From Betaproteobacteria bacterium RIFCSPLOWO2_02_FULL_67_26 (GTDB lineage: Bacteria; Pseudomonadota; Gammaproteobacteria; Burkholderiales; SG8-41): 43,369 nucleotides of DNA. Where the stretch lies: assembly GCA_001771935.1 (NCBI GenBank), contig MERD01000040.1, positions 1 to 43,369 of the forward strand, given 5' to 3'. Positions 23,752 through 31,131 of this stretch are shown here, piece by piece (within the stretch, counting starts at the first letter, position 1; each line of letters starts with the position of its first letter). Made by a program: the position numbers and the translations under genes. The notes beneath the pieces are model-generated. The model was given only the letters and a program-made list of their open reading frames with translations, was not told the DNA's origin and searched no databases.

Positions 23752-25247
23752 CGAATGACCCGGCGCCACTCGCGCTCGAAATAGCGCACCAGGATCTGGT
23801 TGTTGAGGCGGTTCACCTCCGCGGGCACGCGTTCCATGTCCTTCGGAAACTGGAACATGGCGCGGGTCGCGTCCGGCGTGAGGAAGCGGTGCTGGAGATC
23901 GTAGCCGGCGGGCGGCGTGTACGGCCGGCGGCCCGCGATGATGAATCCCCATTCGCCGAAGGACGGCACCATGGCGTGATAGGGCGTCGCGCGCAGCTCC
24001 GCGCTCTCGACGGTGGTGACGACGCACCAGAACGACTGGCGCGCGTAGAGGGGCGACGTGGTCTGGATCGCCGCCAGCCCGTCCGGCGCGAGGTTGCGCG
24101 CCAGCAGCCGGTAGAACACGCTGGTGTAGAGCTTGCCGAGGCTGTAATTGGACGGATCCGGGAAATCCACCACGATGAAATCGAACAATTCGGTGTTGCG
24201 CTCGAGCCACTGCAGCGCGTCCTCGTTGAAGATTTGCACGCGGCCGGACTTGAGCGAGTCGCGGTTGAGCGCGCGCAGCACCGGCGACGTCGAAAACAGC
24301 CGGGTCACGTCGGGATCGAGGTCCACCAGCACGATGGCCTCCACGCCGGGATAGCGCAGCACCTCGCGCGCCGCGAGGCCGTCGCCGCCGCCCAGGATCA
24401 GCACCCGCTTCGCGCGCGGGAGCGCCTGGAGGCCGGGGTGCACCAGGGCCTCGTGGTAGCGGTACTCGTCGCGCGAGCTGAACTGCAGGTTGTGATTGAG
24501 GTAGAACCGGATGTCGTCGCGCCAGCGGGTCAGCACGATGCGCTGGTAGGGGCTCGAGCGCGCGTAAACGATCTCCTCCGTGTAGAGCTGCTGCTCCGCG
24601 AACTGGGTGAGCCGCTCCGCGTACGCGAAGCCCCCGCCCAGCATCAGCAGCACCACGGCGCACTGCGCCTTCAGCCAGCGGCGATTGGGGATGTCGTGGC
24701 GGAACAGCCACACCGCCCACACCGCCACGAGGGCGTTCATGATGCCGAACATGAGGCCGCTGCGCACGAGGCCGATCTGCGGCGCCAGGAACAGGGGAAA
24801 GACCAGGGAGACGGCGAGCGCCCCGAGATAGTCGAAGGTCAGCACCTGGGCCACCAGGTCCCGGAACGGGATATGCTGCCGGAGTATCCGCATCACCAGC
24901 GGGATTTCCAGCCCGACCAGCACGCCGACCACCAGCACGATGCCGTAGAGCGCGAGGCGGAACGGGCCCTCCAGCCACGCGAACACGAGGAACAGCGCCA
25001 GCGCCGCGAAGCCGCCCAGCGCCGCGACCAGCAGCTCGATCTGGATGAAGCGGACCGCGAGCCGCTTCTCGATGTAGCGCGAGAGGAACGACCCCACGCC
25101 CATCGCGAACAGGTAGACGCCGATGACGGTGGAGAACTGGGTGACCGAATCCCCGATCAGGTAGCTCGAGAGCGCCGCGGCGATCAGCTCATAGGCGAGC
25201 CCGCATGAGGCGATGATGAATACCGATGCGAGCAGCGCGTGGGTCAT
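23748..25247 (-). CDS. aminopropyltransferase (spermidine synthase-like) fused to a membrane domain
   Basis: 499 residues. Residues 1-205 hold about seven hydrophobic helices (HALLASVFIIASCGLAYELIAAAL, VIGVYLFAMGVGSFLSRYIEKR, and others). The C-terminal half is a spermidine-synthase Rossmann domain: LQFSSRDEYRYHEALVHPGL, RVLILGGGDGLAAREVLRYP, LVDLDPDVTRLF, and the catalytic-loop region VVDFPDPSNYSLGKLYT. The soluble enzyme transfers aminopropyl from decarboxylated SAM to a diamine; here it would work at the inner membrane. It lies 37 bases after the DUF350 gene and overlaps the amine oxidase gene by four bases. speD, making decarboxylated SAM, is encoded in the same locus. Confidence 0.9.
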   Translation of the reverse strand: MTHALLASVFIIASCGLAYELIAAALSSYLIGDSVTQFSTVIGVYLFAMGVGSFLSRYIEKRLAVRFIQIELLVAALGGFAALALFLVFAWLEGPFRLALYGIVLVVGVLVGLEIPLVMRILRQHIPFRDLVAQVLTFDYLGALAVSLVFPLFLAPQIGLVRSGLMFGIMNALVAVWAVWLFRHDIPNRRWLKAQCAVVLLMLGGGFAYAERLTQFAEQQLYTEEIVYARSSPYQRIVLTRWRDDIRFYLNHNLQFSSRDEYRYHEALVHPGLQALPRAKRVLILGGGDGLAAREVLRYPGVEAIVLVDLDPDVTRLFSTSPVLRALNRDSLKSGRVQIFNEDALQWLERNTELFDFIVVDFPDPSNYSLGKLYTSVFYRLLARNLAPDGLAAIQTTSPLYARQSFWCVVTTVESAELRATPYHAMVPSFGEWGFIIAGRRPYTPPAGYDLQHRFLTPDATRAMFQFPKDMERVPAEVNRLNNQILVRYFEREWRRVIR

Positions 25248-25284
25248 CCATCGCCCGGGGGACGTTAATGAGCGGCCCCGGGGT

Positions 25285-25503
25285 TCAGGGAACGCCGTGG
25301 ATCGCCGCGCCGACGATGATCGCGATGCCCAGGCACATCGCCCCCACCACGATGGCGAGCGCCATGTTCTTCTCCTCGACCATTTCCTTCCACAGGTCAT
25401 AGGGCGTGAGCTTGTCGATGATGACGAACGCCAGCCAGAAGATCGCGACCCCGATGACGGTATAGACGAGCGAATTGGCCAAAGCGCCGAAGTTGAAATT
25501 CAT
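25285..25503 (-). CDS. DUF350 membrane protein
   Basis: 72 residues with two hydrophobic helices: ALANSLVYTVIGVAIFWLAFVIIDKLTPYD and MALAIVVGAMCLGIAIIVGAAI, joined by a charged loop (LWKEMVEEKN). This is a single DUF350 (YjfL-like) unit; the Asp/Lys-Leu-Thr-Pro-Tyr-Asp segment at the end of helix 1 and the Glu-Lys-Asn before helix 2 are family-like. Larger members have two or more copies. It follows the 44-residue gene by 21 bases and precedes the aminopropyltransferase gene. GGAGACCGCAC upstream of ATG 25503 is a good ribosome binding site. Confidence 0.88.
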   Translation of the reverse strand: MNFNFGALANSLVYTVIGVAIFWLAFVIIDKLTPYDLWKEMVEEKNMALAIVVGAMCLGIAIIVGAAIHGVP

Positions 25504-25524
25504 GTGCGGTCTCCTGTTGAGTTC

Positions 25525-25659
25525 CTACTTGTGGACAGCGCTACGCTGGCCGGGCACCGGCTTGCTCTCCCCCGTGGCGAACACGCTCAGGCCCGAGTAC
25601 TGGGCATGAGTGAATACGCCAAGCGCCAACAGTCCCATCGCGATATAGCTACGAAACAT
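25525..25659 (-). CDS. 44-residue secreted or anchored peptide in the DUF350 operon
   Basis: A small gene: ATG 25657-25659, stop TAG at 25525-25527, 44 residues. GGGGGACC precedes the ATG by about four bases. The N-terminus (MFRSYIAMGLLALGVFTHAQ) reads as a short signal or anchor, followed by a polar tail (YSGLSVFATGESKPVPGQRS). It lies between DUF4178 (20-base gap) and DUF350 genes on the same strand with no room for another gene, so it is probably translated in the operon. Family not recognised. Confidence 0.6.
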   Translation of the reverse strand: MFRSYIAMGLLALGVFTHAQYSGLSVFATGESKPVPGQRSAVHK

Positions 25660-25679
25660 GCGGTCCCCCTGGGTCCCGG

Positions 25680-27575
25680 TCAGCAATCATCGTCGTCCTC
25701 GGCGGGCTCCGGCGCGTGATCGCTTTCGGCCCAGCGCGCCGTCTCGAACGCCGACTTGCGGAAAAAGACGATCAGCGGGATCACGAACAAAAACCCTACC
25801 AGTATCCACAAGTTGGACCACGCCGGCACGTCGCGCACCACCTGCAGCCTGTTGTACAACGCGTTGACGCGCTCGGGGTGGACTTCGGCATCCACGCTCA
25901 GATAGTAGCGGCCCGCGGGTACCCGGCTGAAGATCGCCTCGTCGCTGCGGCTGCCCTCGGACCAGTCCGAGCCGTAATAGTAGCTCACCTCTCTTCCCAG
26001 CCGGTAGACGGTGCCCTTGTCCGCCTCCACCAGCGAGATATTGAAGAAAGCCCACCCGTTGCTCAAGTCCGTGTCGCTGCGGACCAGGAGATTGGAAGCG
26101 CGCCCGCGCACGTCGAACACTTCGGTCTGCAGCGTCTGCTCGGAGCGCGGCTGGACGACGAATTGCTTGTCGTAGACCTTCTGTCCGCCGCCGAAAAAGA
26201 ACACGAGGTGGATGACGAAGGCCGCGAGCGACAGCAGCGCGAACGCCGCCCAGTAGCGGCCGTGGACCACGGGCGCCGGCTGGTTGGCGAAGACGCCCCG
26301 CCTCGGGGGCAGCGTCTTGAGCTTGAACGCCTGGGCCACCGTCTCCGGCTCGGTGTACTCGGAGATCGACCAGACCAGTTCCTTGTCCGTGCTCTCGGCT
26401 GAAACCATCAGGGGCGGATTGATGTAGTCCGCAACCTGGGCCGTGTCGCCCACCTGCACGCGCCAGTAGAATTCGCCCTGAACGTAATCGACCTCGGCGG
26501 TCGCGCTCTGGAAGTGCTTGAAGGCGTGCCCGAGGTAGCTGGCGAGCGGATGGCTGGTCCAGGAGGTGGAGCGCGCGGGCGGGTGCTTCGTCGCCTTCAC
26601 GAAGTTCCAATGGCCGTTGTACTCGGTCAGCCAGCGGAAGCCCTCGACGGGATTGAACAGCAGGTACTCGCTCCAGCGGAAAGCCATCCCCTCCACCTCG
26701 ATCTTGCGCACCATGAAGCCGATCACCTCGTGATCGGCGCCGTGCAGGCGCCCCGTCGAGCCGAGCTGCACCAGCGGCTTCGGATCGAGCGGCGTTTTCT
26801 GGATCTTCTGGATGACCTTGTAGCTCTTGTCCGCGGCGTCGAGCACCGAGCCACAGCTGCCGCAGGCGATCGTCTCGATCGCCGCGGCCGGGTGCACGGT
26901 GAGCGGCGCGCCGCAGCCCGTGCACTGGATCGCCTCCGCCGCGACCGCCACCGTCGCCGGGTCGCGCGTATGCGTGAGCTTGAGCGAGACGGGGTCCACC
27001 TGCTCGCCAATGAACACGAACGGGGGCGTCTCGCTGTAGTCGATCGTGGCGAAGTAGGCGCCGCCGTAGAGGTCGGCGGTCTGCACGTCGTAGCCCGCGC
27101 CGACCTGGAAGGGCAGCTCGCCTTCGCCGGCCACGCACTTCGCCGTTTCGAGCCCGGCGACGGTGAAGCTCTTCCCGTCGAGCTTCACCGTGCCCCCGAC
27201 CTTGAGCTCGGAATACGCGGGGATCGGCTCCTTGACCGCCTTCAGGCTCGTGACGAAGTTGCGCCCGTAGCCCTCGCCGAACCAGCCGGTGCGCTGCGAG
27301 TCGTAGAGCAGGTGCCACTCGTTCCAGATGCCCTGGCCGTAGCGCAGCTGGATGCGGCCGATGACGGCGAAATGCACGCCCTGGTAGCGGCCCTCGGTGC
27401 CGAGACGGACCAGCGAAGTGTCCTCGGCGAGCTCCGCCATCTTGCCGAGGTTCTCGAGGTCGGCGCCCTTGCGCAGCAGGGTGCTGCGGCAGAACTCGCA
27501 GACGGCGAGCACGGAACCCGCCGCGCGGAACGCGACTTGCGCGCCGCAGGAAGGGCAGCTGGCGGTCCTGGCCAT
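25680..27575 (-). CDS. DUF4178 zinc-ribbon membrane protein
   Basis: 631 residues. N-terminal zinc ribbon (C7, C10, C26, C29: CPSCG ... CEFC), a first DUF4178 unit (about 45-190: LGTEGRYQGVHFAVIGRIQLRYGQGIWNEW, GYGRNFVTSLK), a second zinc ribbon (CTGCGAPL ... CGSCGS), and a second DUF4178 unit (LGSTGRLHGADHEVIGFMVRK, WSEYLLFNPVEGFRWLTEYNGHW). Then come two membrane helices (FALLSLAAFVIHLVFFFGG near 445-470 and NLWILVGFLFVIPLIVFF near the end) flanking an exposed beta-rich domain (RYYLSVDAEVHPERV). Function is unknown. It lies between the SPFH and 44-residue genes in one operon. Confidence 0.85.
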   Translation of the reverse strand: MARTASCPSCGAQVAFRAAGSVLAVCEFCRSTLLRKGADLENLGKMAELAEDTSLVRLGTEGRYQGVHFAVIGRIQLRYGQGIWNEWHLLYDSQRTGWFGEGYGRNFVTSLKAVKEPIPAYSELKVGGTVKLDGKSFTVAGLETAKCVAGEGELPFQVGAGYDVQTADLYGGAYFATIDYSETPPFVFIGEQVDPVSLKLTHTRDPATVAVAAEAIQCTGCGAPLTVHPAAAIETIACGSCGSVLDAADKSYKVIQKIQKTPLDPKPLVQLGSTGRLHGADHEVIGFMVRKIEVEGMAFRWSEYLLFNPVEGFRWLTEYNGHWNFVKATKHPPARSTSWTSHPLASYLGHAFKHFQSATAEVDYVQGEFYWRVQVGDTAQVADYINPPLMVSAESTDKELVWSISEYTEPETVAQAFKLKTLPPRRGVFANQPAPVVHGRYWAAFALLSLAAFVIHLVFFFGGGQKVYDKQFVVQPRSEQTLQTEVFDVRGRASNLLVRSDTDLSNGWAFFNISLVEADKGTVYRLGREVSYYYGSDWSEGSRSDEAIFSRVPAGRYYLSVDAEVHPERVNALYNRLQVVRDVPAWSNLWILVGFLFVIPLIVFFRKSAFETARWAESDHAPEPAEDDDDC

Positions 27576-27615
27576 TAACCCGCCGTCGAGAGCTTTCCCG
27601 CGCCGGCCGCCGGGA

Positions 27616-28647
27616 TCAGGCCAGCTTCTTCAGGAGGTCCGCCTTCTTCGCCTCGTATTCCTGCTGCGTGATCGCGCCCTTCTGCGCGAGGTCGTGCAGG
27701 CGCTCGATGGTCTTCATGACGTCGTCCGCGCTTTGAGCCGGCGCCTGGGCCGCGGCGGGGGCCGCCGCCGGCTGCGCCATGCCGGTCATGGCCTGGCCGA
27801 GCGCGCCCGCCATCTGCGCGCCGATCGCCAGGCCCGCTCCGGCGCCGGCGCCGATGCCGGCGAGGCCGCCTTCGTTCGCGGCCGCGACGGGAATCGCCTG
27901 CGCCACCTGGTATTGCGTGTACTTCGACAGGTCGCCCACGATGCCCATGCCGATGCGCTGGTCGAGGACCTTCTGCAGCTCCTCGGGCAGCGACAGGTTC
28001 TGGAGGACGAAACCGTCGAGCTCGAGGCCGAAGCGCTTGAACGCGTCCGCGAGCTTCGTCTTGAGCAGCTTGCCGAACTCGTCCTGGTTCGCCGCCATGT
28101 CGAGGAACGGGATGCCGCTCTCCGCGAGCAGGTCGGTGATCGAGCCGACGACGGTGGCGCGCAGCTGGCCGTCCAGGTCTTCCGTGGTGTAGATCTCGCG
28201 AGTGCCGCTCACGTTCTTGTAGAACTCCTTCGGATCGGCCAGGCGGTACGAGTAGATCCCGAATGCCCGCAGCCGCACCGCGCCGAACTCCTTGTCGCGG
28301 ATCGTGATCGCGTTCGGCGTGCCCCACTTGCGGTCCACCTGCAGCCGGGTGCTGAAGAAATAGACGTCCGACTTGAAGGGCGATTCGAACAGCTTGTCCC
28401 AGTTCTTGAGATAGGTGAGGACCGGGATCGTCTGCGTCACGAGCTTGTGGCGGCCGGGACCCAGCACGTCGCCGATGCGGCCTTCGTCCACGAACACCGC
28501 CATCTGCGATTCGCGCACCGTCAGCTGGGCGCCGTACTGGATTTCCATGTCCTGCATGGGATACCGGTAGGCGAGCACCCCTTCCCGGTCCTCGGTCCAG
28601 TGTATGACATCGATAAACTGCTTCTTGATGAAATCCATGAGCGCCAT
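27616..28647 (-). CDS. SPFH-domain protein with C-terminal SHOCT domain
   Basis: 343 residues. The SPFH (band-7-like) part runs about 30-250: GAQLTVRESQMAVFVDEGRIGDVLGPGRHKL, then LKNWDKLFESPFKSDVYFFSTRL, then FGIYSYRLADPKEFYKNVSG, then KRFGLELDGFVLQNLSLPEELQKVL. This is the 'virion core protein' or YdjI-like group rather than classical stomatin. An Ala/Gly/Pro-rich stretch leads to a SHOCT domain at the end (IERLHDLAQKGAITQQEYEAKKADLLKKL). ATG 28647 has AAAGGAT upstream. It is first in the leftward operon and divergent from speD. Such proteins scaffold membrane assemblies; the partner set here suggests a polyamine-linked one (inference). Confidence 0.9.
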   Translation of the reverse strand: MALMDFIKKQFIDVIHWTEDREGVLAYRYPMQDMEIQYGAQLTVRESQMAVFVDEGRIGDVLGPGRHKLVTQTIPVLTYLKNWDKLFESPFKSDVYFFSTRLQVDRKWGTPNAITIRDKEFGAVRLRAFGIYSYRLADPKEFYKNVSGTREIYTTEDLDGQLRATVVGSITDLLAESGIPFLDMAANQDEFGKLLKTKLADAFKRFGLELDGFVLQNLSLPEELQKVLDQRIGMGIVGDLSKYTQYQVAQAIPVAAANEGGLAGIGAGAGAGLAIGAQMAGALGQAMTGMAQPAAAPAAAQAPAQSADDVMKTIERLHDLAQKGAITQQEYEAKKADLLKKLA

Positions 28648-28704
28648 GGGTAATCCTTTCGCAGAAAGTCGATGATCGCCGCCCGCTCCTGCTCCCTGCT
28701 GCTC

Positions 28705-28710
28705 ATTATA
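28705..28710 (-). promoter_or_regulatory. probable -10 box of the SPFH operon
   Basis: On the minus strand this is a perfect TATAAT, 58 bases before ATG 28647. The -35 region falls on the perfect inverted repeat at 28725-28742 and does not resemble TTGACA, which suggests a regulated promoter. Confidence 0.5.
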
Positions 28711-28724
28711 GGAGCCTGGCGGCA

Positions 28725-28742
28725 GGCGGGCCACTGCCCGCC
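28725..28742. promoter_or_regulatory. perfect inverted repeat between SPFH operon and speD
   Basis: GGCGGGC (28725-28731), CACT, GCCCGCC (28736-28742). It covers the -35 region of the leftward TATAAT promoter and lies upstream of speD. An operator or a leader hairpin is possible. Confidence 0.4.
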
Positions 28743-28819
28743 ACGAGCGAGCCCCCGCCATCGAAATCACCACAACGAGTTGGAACGGCACTAGAATTCC
28801 ACTTCCAGGGGGAAAACCG

Positions 28820-29185
28820 GTGGACGACCATCTAGGCCATCACCTGCTCATCGATTGCCACGGCTGCCGCGGCGACCTGCTCACCGACGTGGACGCCGTG
28901 CGCGAGCTGCTCCGGCGCGCCGCCGCGGCATTCGGCCTCACCGTGATCGCCGAAGCCTTCCACCAGTATCTGCCGCAAGGGGTGAGCGGAGTGCTGATAC
29001 TGGCCGAATCGCACCTGGCGGTGCATACCTGGCCGGAGCGGGAATTCGCGGCGGTGGATCTCTTCACCTGCGCCGCCTGCCCGGAAGCCGCACGGCTCGC
29101 CGACTTCCTGAAGGCGGCGCTGGGCGCGGACCGCGTCGAATGCCGGCGGCTGGGGCGCGGCGCGCTCGTCGCGGTCAATTCCTGA
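28820..29185 (+). CDS. speD: S-adenosylmethionine decarboxylase proenzyme (class 1B)
   Basis: 121 residues from GTG 28820, with CAGGGGGAAAA upstream. It makes decarboxylated SAM, the aminopropyl donor for spermidine. The self-processing site is clear: LAESHLAVHTWPE, where Ser64 becomes the pyruvoyl group after cleavage at Glu-Ser; conserved His68 and Cys84 (FTCAAC) are the processing and proton-transfer residues. Length matches bacterial SpeD of the Thermotoga/Bacillus class. It is divergent from the SPFH operon, whose fifth gene is an aminopropyltransferase, so the two ends of one pathway flank a common regulatory region. A TAGAAT at 28792-28797 may be its -10. Confidence 0.95.
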   Translation: MDDHLGHHLLIDCHGCRGDLLTDVDAVRELLRRAAAAFGLTVIAEAFHQYLPQGVSGVLILAESHLAVHTWPEREFAAVDLFTCAACPEAARLADFLKAALGADRVECRRLGRGALVAVNS

Positions 29186-29191
29186 TCGACC

Positions 29192-29938
29192 TCAAGTCCC
29201 GCCCGGCGGCGGGTCGAGGCCCGCCATCGTCCTGACGGCAAAGCACAGGTCCGCCCAGGCCTTGGCCTTGTCCGCGAGGTTGCGCAGCAGATAGGCGGGG
29301 TGATAGGTGACGATCAGCGGGATGCCGCGGTACTGGTGGACCCGGCCGCGCATGCCGGCCACGCTGCTGTCGGTGGCCAGCAGATTGGCCGCCGCGACCT
29401 TGCCCAACGCGATGATCAGCTTGGGATGGATCAACTCGATCTGGCGATGCAAGTAGGGCTCGCATTGCAGGGCTTCGCGCGGCTCGGGGTTGCGGTTGCC
29501 GGGAGGCCGGCATTTCAGGATGTTCGCAATGTAGACGTTCGTGCCGCGCTTGAGCTGGATCGCGGCAAGCATGTTGTCCAGGAGTTTTCCCGCCTGCCCC
29601 ACGAACGGCTCGCCCTGGGCGTCCTCGTCGGCGCCCGGGCCCTCGCCCACGAACAGCCAGTCGGCATGCTCGTCGCCGACCCCGAACACCGTCTTGTTGC
29701 GCTTCGCGTGCAGCGGGCAATCGGTGCACGCAACCACTCTCGCTTTGAGCGGCACCCAGTCGAGGGACATGATTTCACCGCGGCGATCTCCTGAGTCCGT
29801 GATGGGTGATGGGTGATGGGTGATGGGCGTTACGGCCACGACTGTCTCTTCGCCGTTTGCAGAATCGCTTCGCGCGCGCAGCCGCCAGACCGGCGTCAGG
29901 CCCATTTCCTCCAGCATCAATTCACGCCGCGACTTCAC
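29192..29938 (-). CDS. type 4 (Fe-S) uracil-DNA glycosylase with repeat-encoded linker
   Basis: 248 residues from GTG 29936-29938; the start is supported by ELMLEEMGLTPVWRLR, a lead typical of proteobacterial members. It excises uracil from DNA. The four Fe-S cysteines are visible (C71, C74, C143, C159). Motif A is FVGEGPGADEDAQGEPFVGQAG; motif B is TYHPAYLLRN. Residues about 37-47 (TPITHHPSPIT) are encoded by four perfect copies of a 7-base repeat, so a repeat tract has been absorbed into the flexible region before the catalytic domain. A shorter start at ATG 29770 would exclude it. Upstream rimI ends ten bases away. Confidence 0.92.
   Translation of the reverse strand: MKSRRELMLEEMGLTPVWRLRARSDSANGEETVVAVTPITHHPSPITDSGDRRGEIMSLDWVPLKARVVACTDCPLHAKRNKTVFGVGDEHADWLFVGEGPGADEDAQGEPFVGQAGKLLDNMLAAIQLKRGTNVYIANILKCRPPGNRNPEPREALQCEPYLHRQIELIHPKLIIALGKVAAANLLATDSSVAGMRGRVHQYRGIPLIVTYHPAYLLRNLADKAKAWADLCFAVRTMAGLDPPPGGT
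29799..29826. repeat. four perfect GTGATGG heptads inside a coding region
   Basis: GTGATGG repeated exactly four times (29799-29826). On the coding (minus) strand this is CCATCAC repeated, giving a His/Pro/Thr/Ile-rich stretch in the uracil-DNA glycosylase linker. Confidence 0.9.
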
Positions 29939-29953
29939 TCATCACCCATCACT
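29936..29953. repeat. heptad repeats at the rimI-glycosylase junction
   Basis: Minus-strand reading: GTGATGG GTGATGA GTGAAGT, overlapping the rimI stop (TGA at 29949-29951) and the GTG start of the glycosylase. Confidence 0.6.
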
Positions 29954-30416
29954 GTTGCAGCTCCAGCTGCAACACAATGGCATCCTCGCGTGCATCTCCA
30001 GCGGGATAATAGCCGCGGCGCACGCCGATCTCGGAGAACCCCCCCGCAACGTAGAGCGCGAGCGCCGCGGTGTTCGAGGGGCGGACTTCCAGGAGTATCT
30101 TCCTCGCCCCGTAGTCGCGCGCCAGCTTGAGCGCGAAACCGAGGACCTCGCGTCCGATGCCCCGGCGCTGCCACGGCGCCGCCACGCTCAGGTTGAGCAG
30201 GTGGGCCTCGCCGGCGGCGACCGCCACGACGACATAGCCGGCCATCGCGCCGCCGCATTCCACGATCCAGCAGTGGTAGCCCGCCGCGATCGAATCCGCG
30301 AAGTTGCCGCGCGTCCAGGGATGCGGATAGATCGCGTCCTCGATCGCGATGACCGCGTCGAGGTCGGCCGCCGTCATGCGCCGGTAGCGTGGGAGCCGGT
30401 CCAGTTGCGCGCTCAT
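29949..30416 (-). CDS. rimI: ribosomal-protein S18 alanine N-acetyltransferase-type GNAT
   Basis: 155 residues of a GNAT acetyltransferase. YRRMTAADLDAVIAIEDAIYPHPWTRGNF is the RimI-type start; the acetyl-CoA loop is VAAPWQRRGIGREVLGFAL (R/Q-x2-G-x-G/A); LLEVRPSNTAALALYVAGGFSEIGVRRGYYP is the C-terminal motif with the conserved Asn and Tyr. RimI acetylates the N-terminal alanine of S18. The ATG overlaps the tsaB stop by four bases, the usual tsaB-rimI coupling. Confidence 0.93.
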   Translation of the reverse strand: MSAQLDRLPRYRRMTAADLDAVIAIEDAIYPHPWTRGNFADSIAAGYHCWIVECGGAMAGYVVVAVAAGEAHLLNLSVAAPWQRRGIGREVLGFALKLARDYGARKILLEVRPSNTAALALYVAGGFSEIGVRRGYYPAGDAREDAIVLQLELQQ

Positions 30417-31087
30417 CGCCTCTCGTCGCTTCTCAACGCCACCTTGTCGCGGAGGTATACGGGTGCCGCCTGCTCGGCGAAAACGGCCCTGCCCTGCTCG
30501 AACTCGCGCACCGCCAGCCGCGCGATATCCCTGGCGTGCGGAATGACGTCCGGCAGGATAGCGGACAGCCGCTCCCGGTAGCGACGCCGCAGCGCCGCCT
30601 CGTGCGCGGCGAATCCGCTGCCGCATCCGGTCCACGAGCCGCCCGGCAATTCCGGCGCATCCTGGGGCGCGCAGAGGCCGGGACCGTGCACCGTTTCCCA
30701 CTCCGCGCCCGCGCGCGCGAACGCGCCGTGGTAGATCTCACCCATGCGCGCATCGAGGCAGCACACCGCGCGCTCGGCCCGGGCTGCCTCGGCCATCGCC
30801 AGCAGCGTGCTGACACCGACCACCCGCAGCCCCGCGCCGAAGGCCAGGCCCTGCGTCACCCCGCAGGCAATGCGCAGCCCGGTGAAGGATCCCGGCCCCG
30901 CGCCGAAGGCGATGCCGTCGAGGTCCGTCACCTTCAGGCCGTGCCGCCCGAGCAACCCGTCCACCATCGGCAGCAGCAGCTCGGAATGGCGCTGGCCGGC
31001 GCGCACCTCGCGCGCGTCCACGTCGCCGTCGCGCCACAACGCAACGGAACAGAGCTCGGTGGCGGCATCGAGCGCGAGGATCTTCAC
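30413..31087 (-). CDS. tsaB: tRNA t6A biosynthesis protein TsaB
   Basis: 224 residues. Inactive ASKHA-fold partner of TsaD in making N6-threonylcarbamoyladenosine at tRNA position 37. Motifs are MKILALDAATELCSVAL, HSELLLPMVDGLL, DGIAFGAGPGSFTGLRIACGVTQGLA and VCCLDARMGEIYHGAF, all standard for TsaB (YeaZ). It overlaps rimI by four bases. Divergent from the TtuC/DmlA gene across 44 bases. Confidence 0.95.
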   Translation of the reverse strand: MKILALDAATELCSVALWRDGDVDAREVRAGQRHSELLLPMVDGLLGRHGLKVTDLDGIAFGAGPGSFTGLRIACGVTQGLAFGAGLRVVGVSTLLAMAEAARAERAVCCLDARMGEIYHGAFARAGAEWETVHGPGLCAPQDAPELPGGSWTGCGSGFAAHEAALRRRYRERLSAILPDVIPHARDIARLAVREFEQGRAVFAEQAAPVYLRDKVALRSDERR

Positions 31088-31115
31088 GCGCCAATTCTAG
31101 ACCATCGCCCCGGCG

Positions 31116-31121
31116 TATAAT
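31116..31121 (+). promoter_or_regulatory. -10 box (TATAAT) directly before the TtuC/DmlA gene
   Basis: Perfect TATAAT ending ten bases before ATG 31132. A transcript from here would start only a few bases before the ATG, so the mRNA may be leaderless or nearly so. No Shine-Dalgarno sequence is seen before the ATG. Confidence 0.45.
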
Positions 31122-31131
31122 GCGGCCCGCC

